From Deltaproteobacteria bacterium (GTDB lineage Bacteria; Desulfobacterota; DSM-4660; Desulfatiglandales; HGW-15), in NCBI GenBank assembly GCA_016932235.1, contig JAFGDF010000043.1, positions 1 through 9,748 on the forward strand: 9,748 nucleotides of DNA, in the 5' to 3' direction. The notes below the pieces were generated by a model, which was given only the letters and a program-made list of their open reading frames with translations, made no database searches and was not told the origin of the DNA. Positions 1 to 5,868 of this stretch are shown piece by piece; position 1 is the first letter of the stretch, and each line of letters starts with the position of its first letter. The position numbers were made by a program, and so were the translations under genes.

Positions 1-69
1 GAGACAATCACTGTCGGCTGCTATCATCTCATCAATATCGTAATCAAGCCAATCCACACTTTTGCTCAT
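1..69 (-). CDS. 5' end of an unidentified minus-strand gene (partial)
   Basis: Reading leftwards from the ATG at 69-67, an open frame of 23 codons runs off the window edge. The peptide begins MSKSVDWLDYDIDEM and is acidic, with no recognisable domain in this short stretch. The case for a real gene is the start region: a GGAGG core at 82-78 lies 8 bases before the ATG, which is ideal spacing. Upstream lies a 16-bp dyad (121-136) that could be an operator. The product cannot be named from 23 residues. I am fairly sure that translation starts here and have no view on function. Confidence 0.6.
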   Translation of the reverse strand, partial: MSKSVDWLDYDIDEMIAADSDCL

Positions 70-77
70 CTTTCAAG

Positions 78-82
78 CCTCC
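78..82 (-). promoter_or_regulatory. Ribosome binding site of the partial minus-strand gene
   Basis: The plus strand reads cctcc, giving GGAGG on the minus strand, 8 bases before the ATG at 69. It is the main reason for accepting such a short partial frame as a gene. Confidence 0.6.
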
Positions 83-120
83 GTTTCGTTACGACAATCA
101 GTGTTTGTTCAATCCGTTAA

Positions 121-136
121 TTGTAAACGATTACAA
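121..136. promoter_or_regulatory. 16-bp dyad, candidate operator
   Basis: TTGTAAACGATTACAA is an inverted repeat with perfect TTGTAA/TTACAA arms around a 4-bp centre; 14 of 16 positions are symmetric. It lies about 50 bp upstream of the minus-strand start at 69, where repressors or activators commonly bind. The minus strand here also contains TACAAT, a possible -10 element, but I found no convincing -35 partner. The operator role is inferred from symmetry and position only. Confidence 0.35.
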
Positions 137-438
137 AAAACAATTTTACTGTCTATATATTGACTCCTGGTTCATAAATACTGTTTTTACATGAGCAGTC
201 ATAAATTTCTGTTGCGCTGCAGTGAATATGGGCAGGTAAGGTAGCTCAGAAATATAGTCGCTTGCGGTCAAGGTTGCATCCTTAATATTCAACAGTGATT
301 ATTAATACTGATTTACCCGCTATATCATAGATTCATCAATGTCAAGAAAAATATTTTATTTGGCATGCCGGTAACCATAAGAAATAATTATACATAAAAA
401 GATCAACCATCTGCAAGAATATGCAGGTGCCCGCCCGT

Positions 439-471
439 GAACAGCCTGACTGGTATTCAGCCAGGTTGTTC
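439..471. other. Strong hairpin downstream of the synthase-like gene
   Basis: Two 14-base arms (439-452 and 458-471) around a 5-base loop pair at all but one position when G-U pairs are allowed on the minus-strand transcript. It lies about 70 bases beyond the stop codon of the minus-strand gene ending at 541. No T-run follows on either strand, so it is not a standard intrinsic terminator. It may stabilise a 3' end or be part of a larger folded element: TGCCCG (428-433) and CGGGCA (490-495) can close an outer stem around it. Confidence 0.5.
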
Positions 472-497
472 AGGCAAATCGGTGTTCTTCGGGCAAA

Positions 498-516
498 ATT
501 GAACTGAACAGCGAGC
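498..516. repeat. 19-bp exact direct repeat, copy 1
   Basis: attgaactgaacagcgagc occurs here and again at 4065-4083 in the same orientation. Flanking bases differ (aaa before, ttattcc after; gac before, gccaacc after), so the shared unit is sharply bounded. Chance identity over 19 bases in under 10 kb is very unlikely. It looks like a fragment of a dispersed element whose nature I do not recognise. Confidence 0.7.
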
Positions 517-540
517 TTATTCCCTGCAAAGAGAAGGCAA

Positions 541-2682
541 TTACCTCCCAGATAAATAGTCACTGTCTCCAATAAAGAGGAGTGGGATTATGAATATCTT
601 AAAGCCGGCAAGGATGAAGCATGTCAAGTAGATACCCAATAATGGGACAAGAAATATGCTGGTGGCAAAGGCACCCAGGCTTCCACCGATCAGATCGGCG
701 GCATAAAGGGAACCCCCGGTTTTCCATGGGGATGAAAAGGAGAGCTTTCCGGCTAAAGGGAATTCGGCGCCGGTGAGCGCGCCCACGATCACTGCAAGAA
801 GGATCACAACAAAGCTTCCTGAGAGAGGTTTCACCCATGAAAGGATGGCTATAAAGGACAAGAGATAGATTATTATTGCCATTTCGATTTTTATGATGGA
901 TTTTTTGCCGGTTATTTCCATCCTGTTTGCCATATAGCTTCCCACCGCCAATCCAAACATGAAGGAGGCTATCACAAGCCCTATCCCGGTGTAAACACTT
1001 CCGTATAGAATCTGATAGCTAAGGAGAATAATGACCTCCATGGAAGATGCGGTAAATCCCGTCGAGAAGAGGATTTTCCCCATTGTTCCGATGCGGATAA
1101 AGTATATTATAAAAAGGATAGCACAGATTATGATGTGTAACGTAAAGTTTTCCTGAAACATTCCGAGCCAGACACGCATTTTATAGGTATATGCCCTGGG
1201 GCGAAAGTCATGATTTACCGGTGTATCATTCATCAGGCTTCCCTTCAGGAAAGAGAGTTTTTCTTCCGTAATCCTTCCTCTGAGGTAGTTTTCATTTACA
1301 TAATTAGTCTTAATACCCCTTGTTTCGATAATGGGGGCGATGTTTTCCGTCAGGCGCCCATCAGAGGCTATGAAGATATTCCTTTCCCCCGGGATGATAA
1401 TTATGTTTTCAAATACTGTCTTTAGAGAATTGTAAATTGTTGAAAGAAGTGATGCCTGATCGAGGCTTATGTAGTTTTCCGCTCCGCTTACTGCGAAGCA
1501 GATAATTCCTTGGGGAAGTAGAACATCTTTGATTTCCTTGAAGAATTCCACGGTGTAAAAGCGGTTGAGTTGCAACGATACGGGATCGGGGAGATCAAGG
1601 ATCACCGCATTATATTTTAGCGTAGTTTTCTGAATAAATTTTCTTCCGTCATCCTGATGGACATGTACCTCGGGAGGAAGGTGAATGTCGAGGAGCTTCA
1701 TTCCCAGGGATATTATACGGGGATCAAGCTCCACATAATCGAGGTGATCTACGGGGTACTTCAAAATCTCATCGATAACTCCGGCCATGCCACCCGAAAC
1801 GAGAAGGACCTTCCCCGTATCCCTAAGCTGGGGTAGGGCAAAATGCACAATCTCTTCATTGGCAAGAATGTTGGGTGTGGAGAACAGGTGCTCTCCGTTT
1901 TCAAAAAAGGATGTCTGATCGCCCTTTTTCGTAACAACCAGTCTTCCATAAGGTGATTCAGTGCTTGCCACGATTTCCTGCCCGGGATATAGCCATGCCA
2001 GCGAGATATTACCAAGGGGGATATAAAGGGTAAAAATCCCTACTGCCACCACTCCCGATATTCCAAAGAGATATGGAAAAAGTCTTTTTGCGGGTTTCAA
2101 ATCCCCTATAATCAGAAAGGAAATCAGGCAGAGGAGGGTGGGGACGTAGAGCATGGTAAGATTATCGAGGAAATGGGCGAGCAGATATGTAACGAGTAAT
2201 CCTCCCGTAATATCCCCCGCATTATCGAGGAAGTATACTTTTCCGATTACGGCCCCTTCTCTTCTGAGAGGAAGTATGCTGCATGCCAGGGTAAAAAGGG
2301 CTCCGGTGAGGATACAGTAGGGTATCAGAATTGCCGATGCCCAGGGAACAAGAATTCCTATGCCGGGAAGTTCACCCCTTATCAGTATCTCATATCGGAG
2401 GAGGCGAATCAGAAGTATGCTGACCAGGGGAAGAAAGGCGACGGGAAAGAGAAATATATGAAAGAGGGGCATATGCCATCGGGGATTTCTTAGATACTTT
2501 CCCGTCCAGGCACCGATACCGGTGAGAAGAAGCCACAGGGAGATGATGACACCCAGGACTATTTCATTTCCTGAAAAGGTGTTTATAAACTCGCGTATTA
2601 TCGCAATCTGCGTCGTGACATGAGATATGCCGAGCACGATAATGGCGAAGGGCAAGCGAATACTTTTTATGAGATCCGCCAC
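541..2682 (-). CDS. Membrane protein with spermidine-synthase-like domain between two transmembrane blocks
   Basis: A 713-residue protein if it starts at GTG 2682. Numbering below is from an in-frame ATG two codons upstream at 2688. Residues 1-225 hold about six hydrophobic helices. Residues 230-480 resemble spermidine/spermine synthase (PF01564): a nucleotide-binding loop SGGMAG at 298-303, YVELDP at 318-323, DDGR at 346-349, DLPDP at 365-369 and NRFYT at 375-379. Residues 515-705 form a second helix block ending in GAEFPLAG and a LYAADLIGGSLGA segment that echoes VYFLDNAGDITGG near 151-163, suggesting duplicated membrane halves. The acidic residues of the ELD, DDG and DLPDP motifs are kept, but the Asp of the usual GGGDG loop is Met, so aminopropyl transfer from decarboxylated AdoMet is doubtful. 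Many bacteria carry such fusions without proven function. It is divergent from the TRAP gene. The family is fairly certain; the reaction and substrate are unknown. Confidence 0.85.
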   Translation of the reverse strand: MADLIKSIRLPFAIIVLGISHVTTQIAIIREFINTFSGNEIVLGVIISLWLLLTGIGAWTGKYLRNPRWHMPLFHIFLFPVAFLPLVSILLIRLLRYEILIRGELPGIGILVPWASAILIPYCILTGALFTLACSILPLRREGAVIGKVYFLDNAGDITGGLLVTYLLAHFLDNLTMLYVPTLLCLISFLIIGDLKPAKRLFPYLFGISGVVAVGIFTLYIPLGNISLAWLYPGQEIVASTESPYGRLVVTKKGDQTSFFENGEHLFSTPNILANEEIVHFALPQLRDTGKVLLVSGGMAGVIDEILKYPVDHLDYVELDPRIISLGMKLLDIHLPPEVHVHQDDGRKFIQKTTLKYNAVILDLPDPVSLQLNRFYTVEFFKEIKDVLLPQGIICFAVSGAENYISLDQASLLSTIYNSLKTVFENIIIIPGERNIFIASDGRLTENIAPIIETRGIKTNYVNENYLRGRITEEKLSFLKGSLMNDTPVNHDFRPRAYTYKMRVWLGMFQENFTLHIIICAILFIIYFIRIGTMGKILFSTGFTASSMEVIILLSYQILYGSVYTGIGLVIASFMFGLAVGSYMANRMEITGKKSIIKIEMAIIIYLLSFIAILSWVKPLSGSFVVILLAVIVGALTGAEFPLAGKLSFSSPWKTGGSLYAADLIGGSLGAFATSIFLVPLLGIYLTCFILAGFKIFIIPLLFIGDSDYLSGR

Positions 2683-2688
2683 AGGCAT

Positions 2689-2695
2689 CCCTCCC
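2689..2695 (-). promoter_or_regulatory. Ribosome binding site that favours the GTG start at 2682
   Basis: The minus strand reads GGGAGGG directly against the ATG at 2688-2686, leaving no spacer, but stands 6 bases before the in-frame GTG at 2682-2680. Normal Shine-Dalgarno spacing therefore points to GTG as the real start, making the product two residues shorter than the longest frame. Confidence 0.6.
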
Positions 2696-2708
2696 GATGG
2701 AATGTCTC

Positions 2709-2737
2709 AATCTACCCTGAACATCGAGGAAATTCAA
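2709..2737 (-). promoter_or_regulatory. Candidate sigma70-type promoter of the synthase-like gene
   Basis: On the minus strand, TTGAAT (2737-2732) and TAGATT (2714-2709) are separated by 17 bases. Each hexamer matches four of six consensus positions. Transcription would start near 2702, leaving a leader of about 20 bases that contains the GGGAGGG binding site. Spacing and position are good and hexamer quality is only moderate. Confidence 0.4.
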
Positions 2738-2759
2738 GGCCATGTGACCTCTTTTATTC

Positions 2760-2788
2760 TTGACTCGTGGAAATCTCTTTCTTATACT
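2760..2788 (+). promoter_or_regulatory. Strong sigma70-type promoter of the TRAP binding-protein gene
   Basis: TTGACT (2760-2765) and TATACT (2783-2788) are separated by exactly 17 bases, each differing from consensus at one position. Transcription would start near 2795, giving a leader of about 68 bases that includes a short inverted repeat (2803-2821) and the ribosome binding site. The GACTCGT that overlaps the -35 box recurs at 2807-2813, 45 bp downstream. Confidence 0.65.
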
Positions 2789-2802
2789 GCTCTGGCAATG
2801 TT

Positions 2803-2821
2803 GATGGACTCGTAAAAAGTC
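2803..2821. repeat. Short GACT...AGTC motif in the leader of the TRAP gene
   Basis: gatggactcgtaaaaagtc contains GACT and AGTC arms around a 7-base loop, and its GACTCGT repeats the one at 2762-2768. The fold is weak (4 bp). Very similar sequences are, from memory, common between genes in deltaproteobacterial genomes, which I could not check. It may be a dispersed repeat rather than a site specific to this gene. Confidence 0.3.
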
Positions 2822-2848
2822 AAGGTTGGATGGCAAAGCAAGTTTCTT

Positions 2849-2855
2849 AAGGAGG
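2849..2855 (+). promoter_or_regulatory. Ribosome binding site of the TRAP binding-protein gene
   Basis: AAGGAGG is a near-perfect Shine-Dalgarno sequence ending 7 bases before the ATG at 2863. It fixes the start. Confidence 0.75.
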
Positions 2856-2862
2856 AGAACCG

Positions 2863-3981
2863 ATGAAGAAAAAAATAATTTTGATAATAATCCTTTTTGC
2901 GCTTGTTAACGTTCTGATATATTTAGTGATTCAATCTGATTATACGAAATGTTATAAAGATAAGCTGGCTGTCGGAGGAAAGAAATCTGTTGCCATTGTG
3001 TGGAAGGCCCAGTCGAGTTACTCTGCAGGACTTCCCCAGCTTTACGCCCCTGCAGAACATTTTGCCGAAGAGATTGAGAAACTTACAGACGGACGCCTTG
3101 TCGTCAAGTTGTCGCCAGGGGGGGCAATCGTTCCCGATTTGGAGGTATTTGACGCGGTCAGCTCCGGTACCCTCGATATGGGTTTTACCTGGGCGGGATG
3201 GTGGCTGGGTAAATTTCCAGGCGCAGTTCTATTTGCAAATTCCTATCCTAACGGGCTTCAGATGCAGGAAATGCTGGGGTGGATATACACCGGTGGTGGC
3301 CTGGAACTCTGGAATGAGCTTTATAAGGGTCAGAATATTGTAGTACTCCCGCCTTACGGAATGCTCGGTTCCGAGAATTTCTGCTGGTCCCGAAAGCCCA
3401 TTGAAAGTCTGGAGGATTTCAAAGGGTTGAAGTTTCGCACCGTTGGCATCTGGGGCAAGTGTCTCGAGAAGCTGGGCGCCACGGTCGTCAGTCTCCCCGG
3501 GGCTGAGGTATATCCTTCACTTGAAAGGGGCGTCATCGACGCATGTGAATTCGGAACTCCTGCCATTGACAAACAATTCGGATTCGAGAAAATCTGCAAA
3601 TATCTCCTCCTCCCCGGAATCCATGAACCATGCGCACCCCTGGAAACTCTTGTTAACAAAGAGTCGTGGGGAAAATTACCGAATGATTTAAAGTACAAGG
3701 TCAACGTAGCCCTGAGGGATTCCTGCTTCTGGGCCATTAACCGGGCTCTCAAGGAAGATGCCGAGGCGATGGAGTTCTTCAGAAATTATTCGGGACTCAA
3801 TGTTTCAAAACTTTCTCCGGAGATGATAGACGAGATCGTAAAGATTGGGGACACAGTACTGAAAGAAGATGCCGAAAAAGATGAGATGTTCGCGAAGGTA
3901 TTGAAATCGCAGATAGACTTTCGGAAAAAAGTGGAGCCCTATGCGGAACTTGTCAGGCTTCCCTATCCCTATGCCGAGTGA
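2863..3981 (+). CDS. TRAP transporter substrate-binding protein, DctP/TakP type
   Basis: A 372-residue periplasmic binding protein that should deliver an organic acid to a TRAP membrane complex. An N-terminal KKK followed by a hydrophobic stretch (residues 5-23) is a Sec signal or membrane anchor; no clear AXA cleavage site follows. The mature part matches the DctP fold in order: PDLEVFDAVSSGTLDMG (91-107), GGGLELW (144-150), LKGLKFRTVG-like segment with Arg192, LPGAEVYPSLERGVIDACEF (211-230) and PGIHEP (251-256). These are the hallmarks of the TakP branch, which binds 2-oxo acids such as pyruvate. The conserved Glu is present (E229), but the following residue, Trp in TakP as I recall, is Phe230, so ligand choice may differ. 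No DctQ or DctM gene lies in the window, so it is an orphan here. It has a strong promoter and binding site. Family very likely; ligand inferred. Confidence 0.9.
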   Translation: MKKKIILIIILFALVNVLIYLVIQSDYTKCYKDKLAVGGKKSVAIVWKAQSSYSAGLPQLYAPAEHFAEEIEKLTDGRLVVKLSPGGAIVPDLEVFDAVSSGTLDMGFTWAGWWLGKFPGAVLFANSYPNGLQMQEMLGWIYTGGGLELWNELYKGQNIVVLPPYGMLGSENFCWSRKPIESLEDFKGLKFRTVGIWGKCLEKLGATVVSLPGAEVYPSLERGVIDACEFGTPAIDKQFGFEKICKYLLLPGIHEPCAPLETLVNKESWGKLPNDLKYKVNVALRDSCFWAINRALKEDAEAMEFFRNYSGLNVSKLSPEMIDEIVKIGDTVLKEDAEKDEMFAKVLKSQIDFRKKVEPYAELVRLPYPYAE

Positions 3982-4026
3982 GTCTCTATTGTATGGTGAG
4001 GTCCGATTTGCAGGATATTCACACTT

Positions 4027-4281
4027 TCAAATAGTAGTCTTCACGTAAGTTGATCGGACCAGACATTGAACTGAACAGCGAGCGCCAACCCCACTGCTTG
4101 CGGCGGCGGCGGGAGCCTTTTTTTCTTCGATCTGAACTTCCATGGATTTTTTATTGAACCAGCCTTTGTAAAGGATCAGATCGGGATGAGCGTCCAATGA
4201 ACTATAATTTTTAAACGCAGCTTCCGGCCTGATTATCCACCTGCTACCATTTTTTCCCTTGAAAAGATAACGCTGAATCAT
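4027..4281 (-). CDS. Small hypothetical protein with Ala-rich tail (doubtful)
   Basis: An 84-codon ORF starting at ATG 4281. The first 50 or so residues look protein-like, with mixed charged and aromatic positions (RWIIRPEAAFKNY, DLILYKGWFNKK). They are followed by an acidic/lysine stretch and a KAPAAAAS linker encoded by a GGC-rich run. The end (ARCSVQCLVRS) is encoded by the 19-bp repeat and following bases, so the frame appears to run into a repeated element, and the original C-terminus may have been replaced. There is no clear Shine-Dalgarno sequence before the ATG. It could be a gene remnant or a small real gene. I recognise no family. Confidence 0.35.
   Translation of the reverse strand: MIQRYLFKGKNGSRWIIRPEAAFKNYSSLDAHPDLILYKGWFNKKSMEVQIEEKKAPAAAASSGVGARCSVQCLVRSTYVKTTI
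4065..4083. repeat. 19-bp exact direct repeat, copy 2
   Basis: Identical to bases 498-516, about 3.6 kb away and in the same orientation. It overlaps the 3' part of the small minus-strand ORF. A GGC-rich tract begins about 15 bases further on. The hairpin that precedes copy 1 is not present before this copy. Confidence 0.7.
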
Positions 4282-4389
4282 TTAAGATCTTTTTGCTTGC
4301 CTGAAAGATGATGTTGATTTTCTTAATTGTATATTGATTGAATCATACTCAAGGAAATTTAACCCCTATTAATGCAACAACAGGGTTTA

Positions 4390-4409
4390 CAAGGGCCGCA
4401 TCACCCTTG
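4390..4409. other. Hairpin upstream of the ZIP-like gene
   Basis: Perfect 6-bp arms CAAGGG (4390-4395) and CCCTTG (4404-4409) enclose an 8-base loop, about 90 bases before the start codon. It could be an operator half-site pair or an RNA stem. No T-run follows, so it is not a terminator. Confidence 0.3.
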
Positions 4410-4460
4410 GCGTGCCCCCATGATGACACCTCAAAAATAAACGCGTTCGATCGCGAAAAG

Positions 4461-4485
4461 CGACCGCCACTTTTATTAACGGTCG
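4461..4485. promoter_or_regulatory. Dyad immediately upstream of the ZIP-like gene's ribosome binding site
   Basis: Perfect CGACCG/CGGTCG arms enclose 13 AT-rich bases, ending 4 bases before the AGGGAGG binding site. A CGCG/CGCG pair lies just before it at 4442-4455. Position suggests an operator or a leader stem that could influence access to the ribosome binding site. The regulator is unknown. Confidence 0.35.
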
Positions 4486-4489
4486 TAAA

Positions 4490-4496
4490 AGGGAGG
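4490..4496 (+). promoter_or_regulatory. Ribosome binding site that favours the ATG at 4501
   Basis: AGGGAGG ends 4 bases before ATG 4501 and only 1 base before the in-frame TTG at 4498. Even the ATG spacing is short, so ATG 4501 is much the better start. Confidence 0.6.
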
Positions 4497-4500
4497 CTTG

Positions 4501-5868
4501 ATGGACTGGCACTTATATATGACAGGTTTTTTTTGGGGCACCTTAAGCGCAGTATCGCTTCCGCTGGGTGCGATAATAGGTCTTTGGACCCGACCCAACC
4601 GAAAAATCACTTCGGCGCTGATGGCGTTCGGAGCCGGTGCACTGTTGTTCGCGCTGGCCACTGAACTGTTCGGGCACGCTCTGCATAAAGCCAGCGATCA
4701 GCACGGTACCATTGTAAATATCTGGATCGTCATCGTGACAATGGCAGGCGCCGCCGCCGGAGGGCTTTTATTCGAACTGCTTAACCAGATCCTCAACAGC
4801 AAAGGAGCGTTTCTCAGAAAAGGCGCCCTGATCAAAAAACACATTGCCAGGGAAAAGCGCCAACAGGCCAGGACGCTCTTTCGGGGCCTCAGTCATGTAA
4901 AAGTGTTGCAACAACTTCCGGCAGAAGAAATCATCAAACTCATCCCTTATCTGAAAACAGCGGAATTCAAAGAGGGTCAAATAATCTTCAAGGAAGGCGA
5001 CGCCGGCGATGGCCTCTATTTTATCGTTTCGGGCAAGGTAAATGTCACGCGTTCGACCGCCGGAAAAAGCATGCCCATTGCCACGCTTGGATCCGGTGAT
5101 ATCTTTGGTGAAATGGCGCTTTTTTTCAGCTATGCCCGAAATGCAACCGTTACCGTACAAACACCCCTCACTGTCTGGCAGATCCTCAAAAGCGACTTCG
5201 ACTACCTGCTGCAAAATTCTCCGGCGCTGCAGAAAGCCGTCGGGGGTATTGTCCGGGAAAGAATTCAGGACCTGAGTAAAAAGGAGGCGGTGCTGCCGGA
5301 AGAGGCACGGCGCTGGGAGCAGGAGGCCGTCAAAAAAACAGATCAGATCTCTGTTGCCTTATCCGAAGAAGACATCCGGGCCGCCGCCAAAGAACATCAT
5401 AAAGAGGGTGGCGCGGCCCTTTCGATCTGGCTCGGCATCGCTCTTGACGGCATTCCCGAGTCGCTGGTTATTGGTATGCTGGTCGTGACTGCGGCAGCGG
5501 AGCAGACCGGCATGAGCCTTGCTTTTATTGCCGGTGTGTTCATGGCGAATTTGCCGGAAGCAATGTCCAGCGCCGTCACCATGCGCAACAACAATCAAAC
5601 CATTAACAAGATTTTCTGGATGTGGATGTCCCTGTGTATCATGACCGGTGTGGGTGCCTTTGCGGGGGCCTGGATTTTCCCACCCGATCCCGGCGGCTGG
5701 CATCTTTACTTTATTTTCAGCATCGAAGGAATTGCCGCCGGCGCCATGCTCACCATGATCGCCGAGACCATGCTGCCCGAAGCCTTTGAACAGGGCGGTG
5801 GAACGATTGTCGGACTTTCCACTCTGGTCGGATTCCTGGCAGCCCTTGCGGTCAAATTGGTCCATTGA
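4501..5868 (+). CDS. ZIP-family-like membrane protein with inserted cyclic-nucleotide-binding domain
   Basis: 455 residues. Eight hydrophobic helices (about 9-27, 40-60, 72-98, then 306-333, 340-362, 369-392, 402-424, 433-453) match the ZIP topology, in which the helix 3/4 loop is cytoplasmic. That loop is replaced by a basic, probably helical linker (110-130) and a cyclic-nucleotide-binding domain of the CRP/PKA-R type at about 131-255: FKEGQIIFKEGDAGDGLYF, then FGEMALFF (202-209) with Arg213 in SYARNATV. These are the phosphate-binding-cassette Glu and Arg that contact the cyclic phosphate. A charged segment (255-300) leads to helix 4. ZIP motifs are altered: helix 4 has DGIPES (316-321) where HNxPEG is usual, and helix 5 has ANLPEA (349-354) with the His replaced by Ala. 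AETMLPEA (421-428) resembles the ZIP C-terminal region. Membrane transport gated by cAMP or cGMP is inferred; a metal substrate is uncertain because histidine ligands are missing. Confidence 0.8.
   Translation: MDWHLYMTGFFWGTLSAVSLPLGAIIGLWTRPNRKITSALMAFGAGALLFALATELFGHALHKASDQHGTIVNIWIVIVTMAGAAAGGLLFELLNQILNSKGAFLRKGALIKKHIAREKRQQARTLFRGLSHVKVLQQLPAEEIIKLIPYLKTAEFKEGQIIFKEGDAGDGLYFIVSGKVNVTRSTAGKSMPIATLGSGDIFGEMALFFSYARNATVTVQTPLTVWQILKSDFDYLLQNSPALQKAVGGIVRERIQDLSKKEAVLPEEARRWEQEAVKKTDQISVALSEEDIRAAAKEHHKEGGAALSIWLGIALDGIPESLVIGMLVVTAAAEQTGMSLAFIAGVFMANLPEAMSSAVTMRNNNQTINKIFWMWMSLCIMTGVGAFAGAWIFPPDPGGWHLYFIFSIEGIAAGAMLTMIAETMLPEAFEQGGGTIVGLSTLVGFLAALAVKLVH

Larger units (their letters stand above)
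83..540. other. Intergenic region without a convincing gene
   Basis: About 460 bases between the partial minus-strand gene and the 3' end of the membrane synthase-like gene. Its left part is AT-rich and should hold the promoter of the partial gene; I could not fix -35/-10 elements. The right part (about 410-516) is structured, with a short CTGCA/TGCAG hairpin near 411-426, a large hairpin at 439-471, a TGCCCG/CGGGCA pair (428-433 and 490-495) enclosing it, and a 19-bp repeat at 498-516. A 76-codon minus-strand frame here starts at TTG, lacks a plausible binding site and does not read like a protein. Confidence 0.5.
3982..4500. other. Intergenic region: small minus-strand ORF, repeat copy and dyads
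   Basis: No terminator is visible after the TRAP gene. The stretch carries the 19-bp repeat (4065-4083), a GGC-rich low-complexity run (about 4099-4112), a small minus-strand ORF (4027-4281), an 11-bp TGATT/AATCA palindrome (4335-4345) and two hairpins (4390-4409 and 4461-4485) in front of the ZIP-like gene. I could not identify a convincing promoter for that gene. Confidence 0.5.

Noticed and set aside
238..248. ggtagctcag resembling a tRNA D-arm
   Set aside because: No matching acceptor stem, anticodon arm or T-loop sequence follows at the right distances.
342..572. 76-codon minus-strand frame overlapping the end of the synthase-like gene
   Set aside because: Starts at TTG without a good binding site, overlaps a real gene, and covers the hairpin and repeat region; the peptide is not protein-like.
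3354..3752. 132-codon minus-strand frame inside the TRAP gene
   Set aside because: It is opposite a well-supported gene and its peptide is rich in Ser/Arg/Pro without domain features, typical of antisense shadow frames.
4118..4124. Run of seven T's as a terminator for the TRAP gene
   Set aside because: The preceding GGC-rich tract does not form a stable stem adjacent to the T's, and the site is about 140 bases beyond the stop codon.
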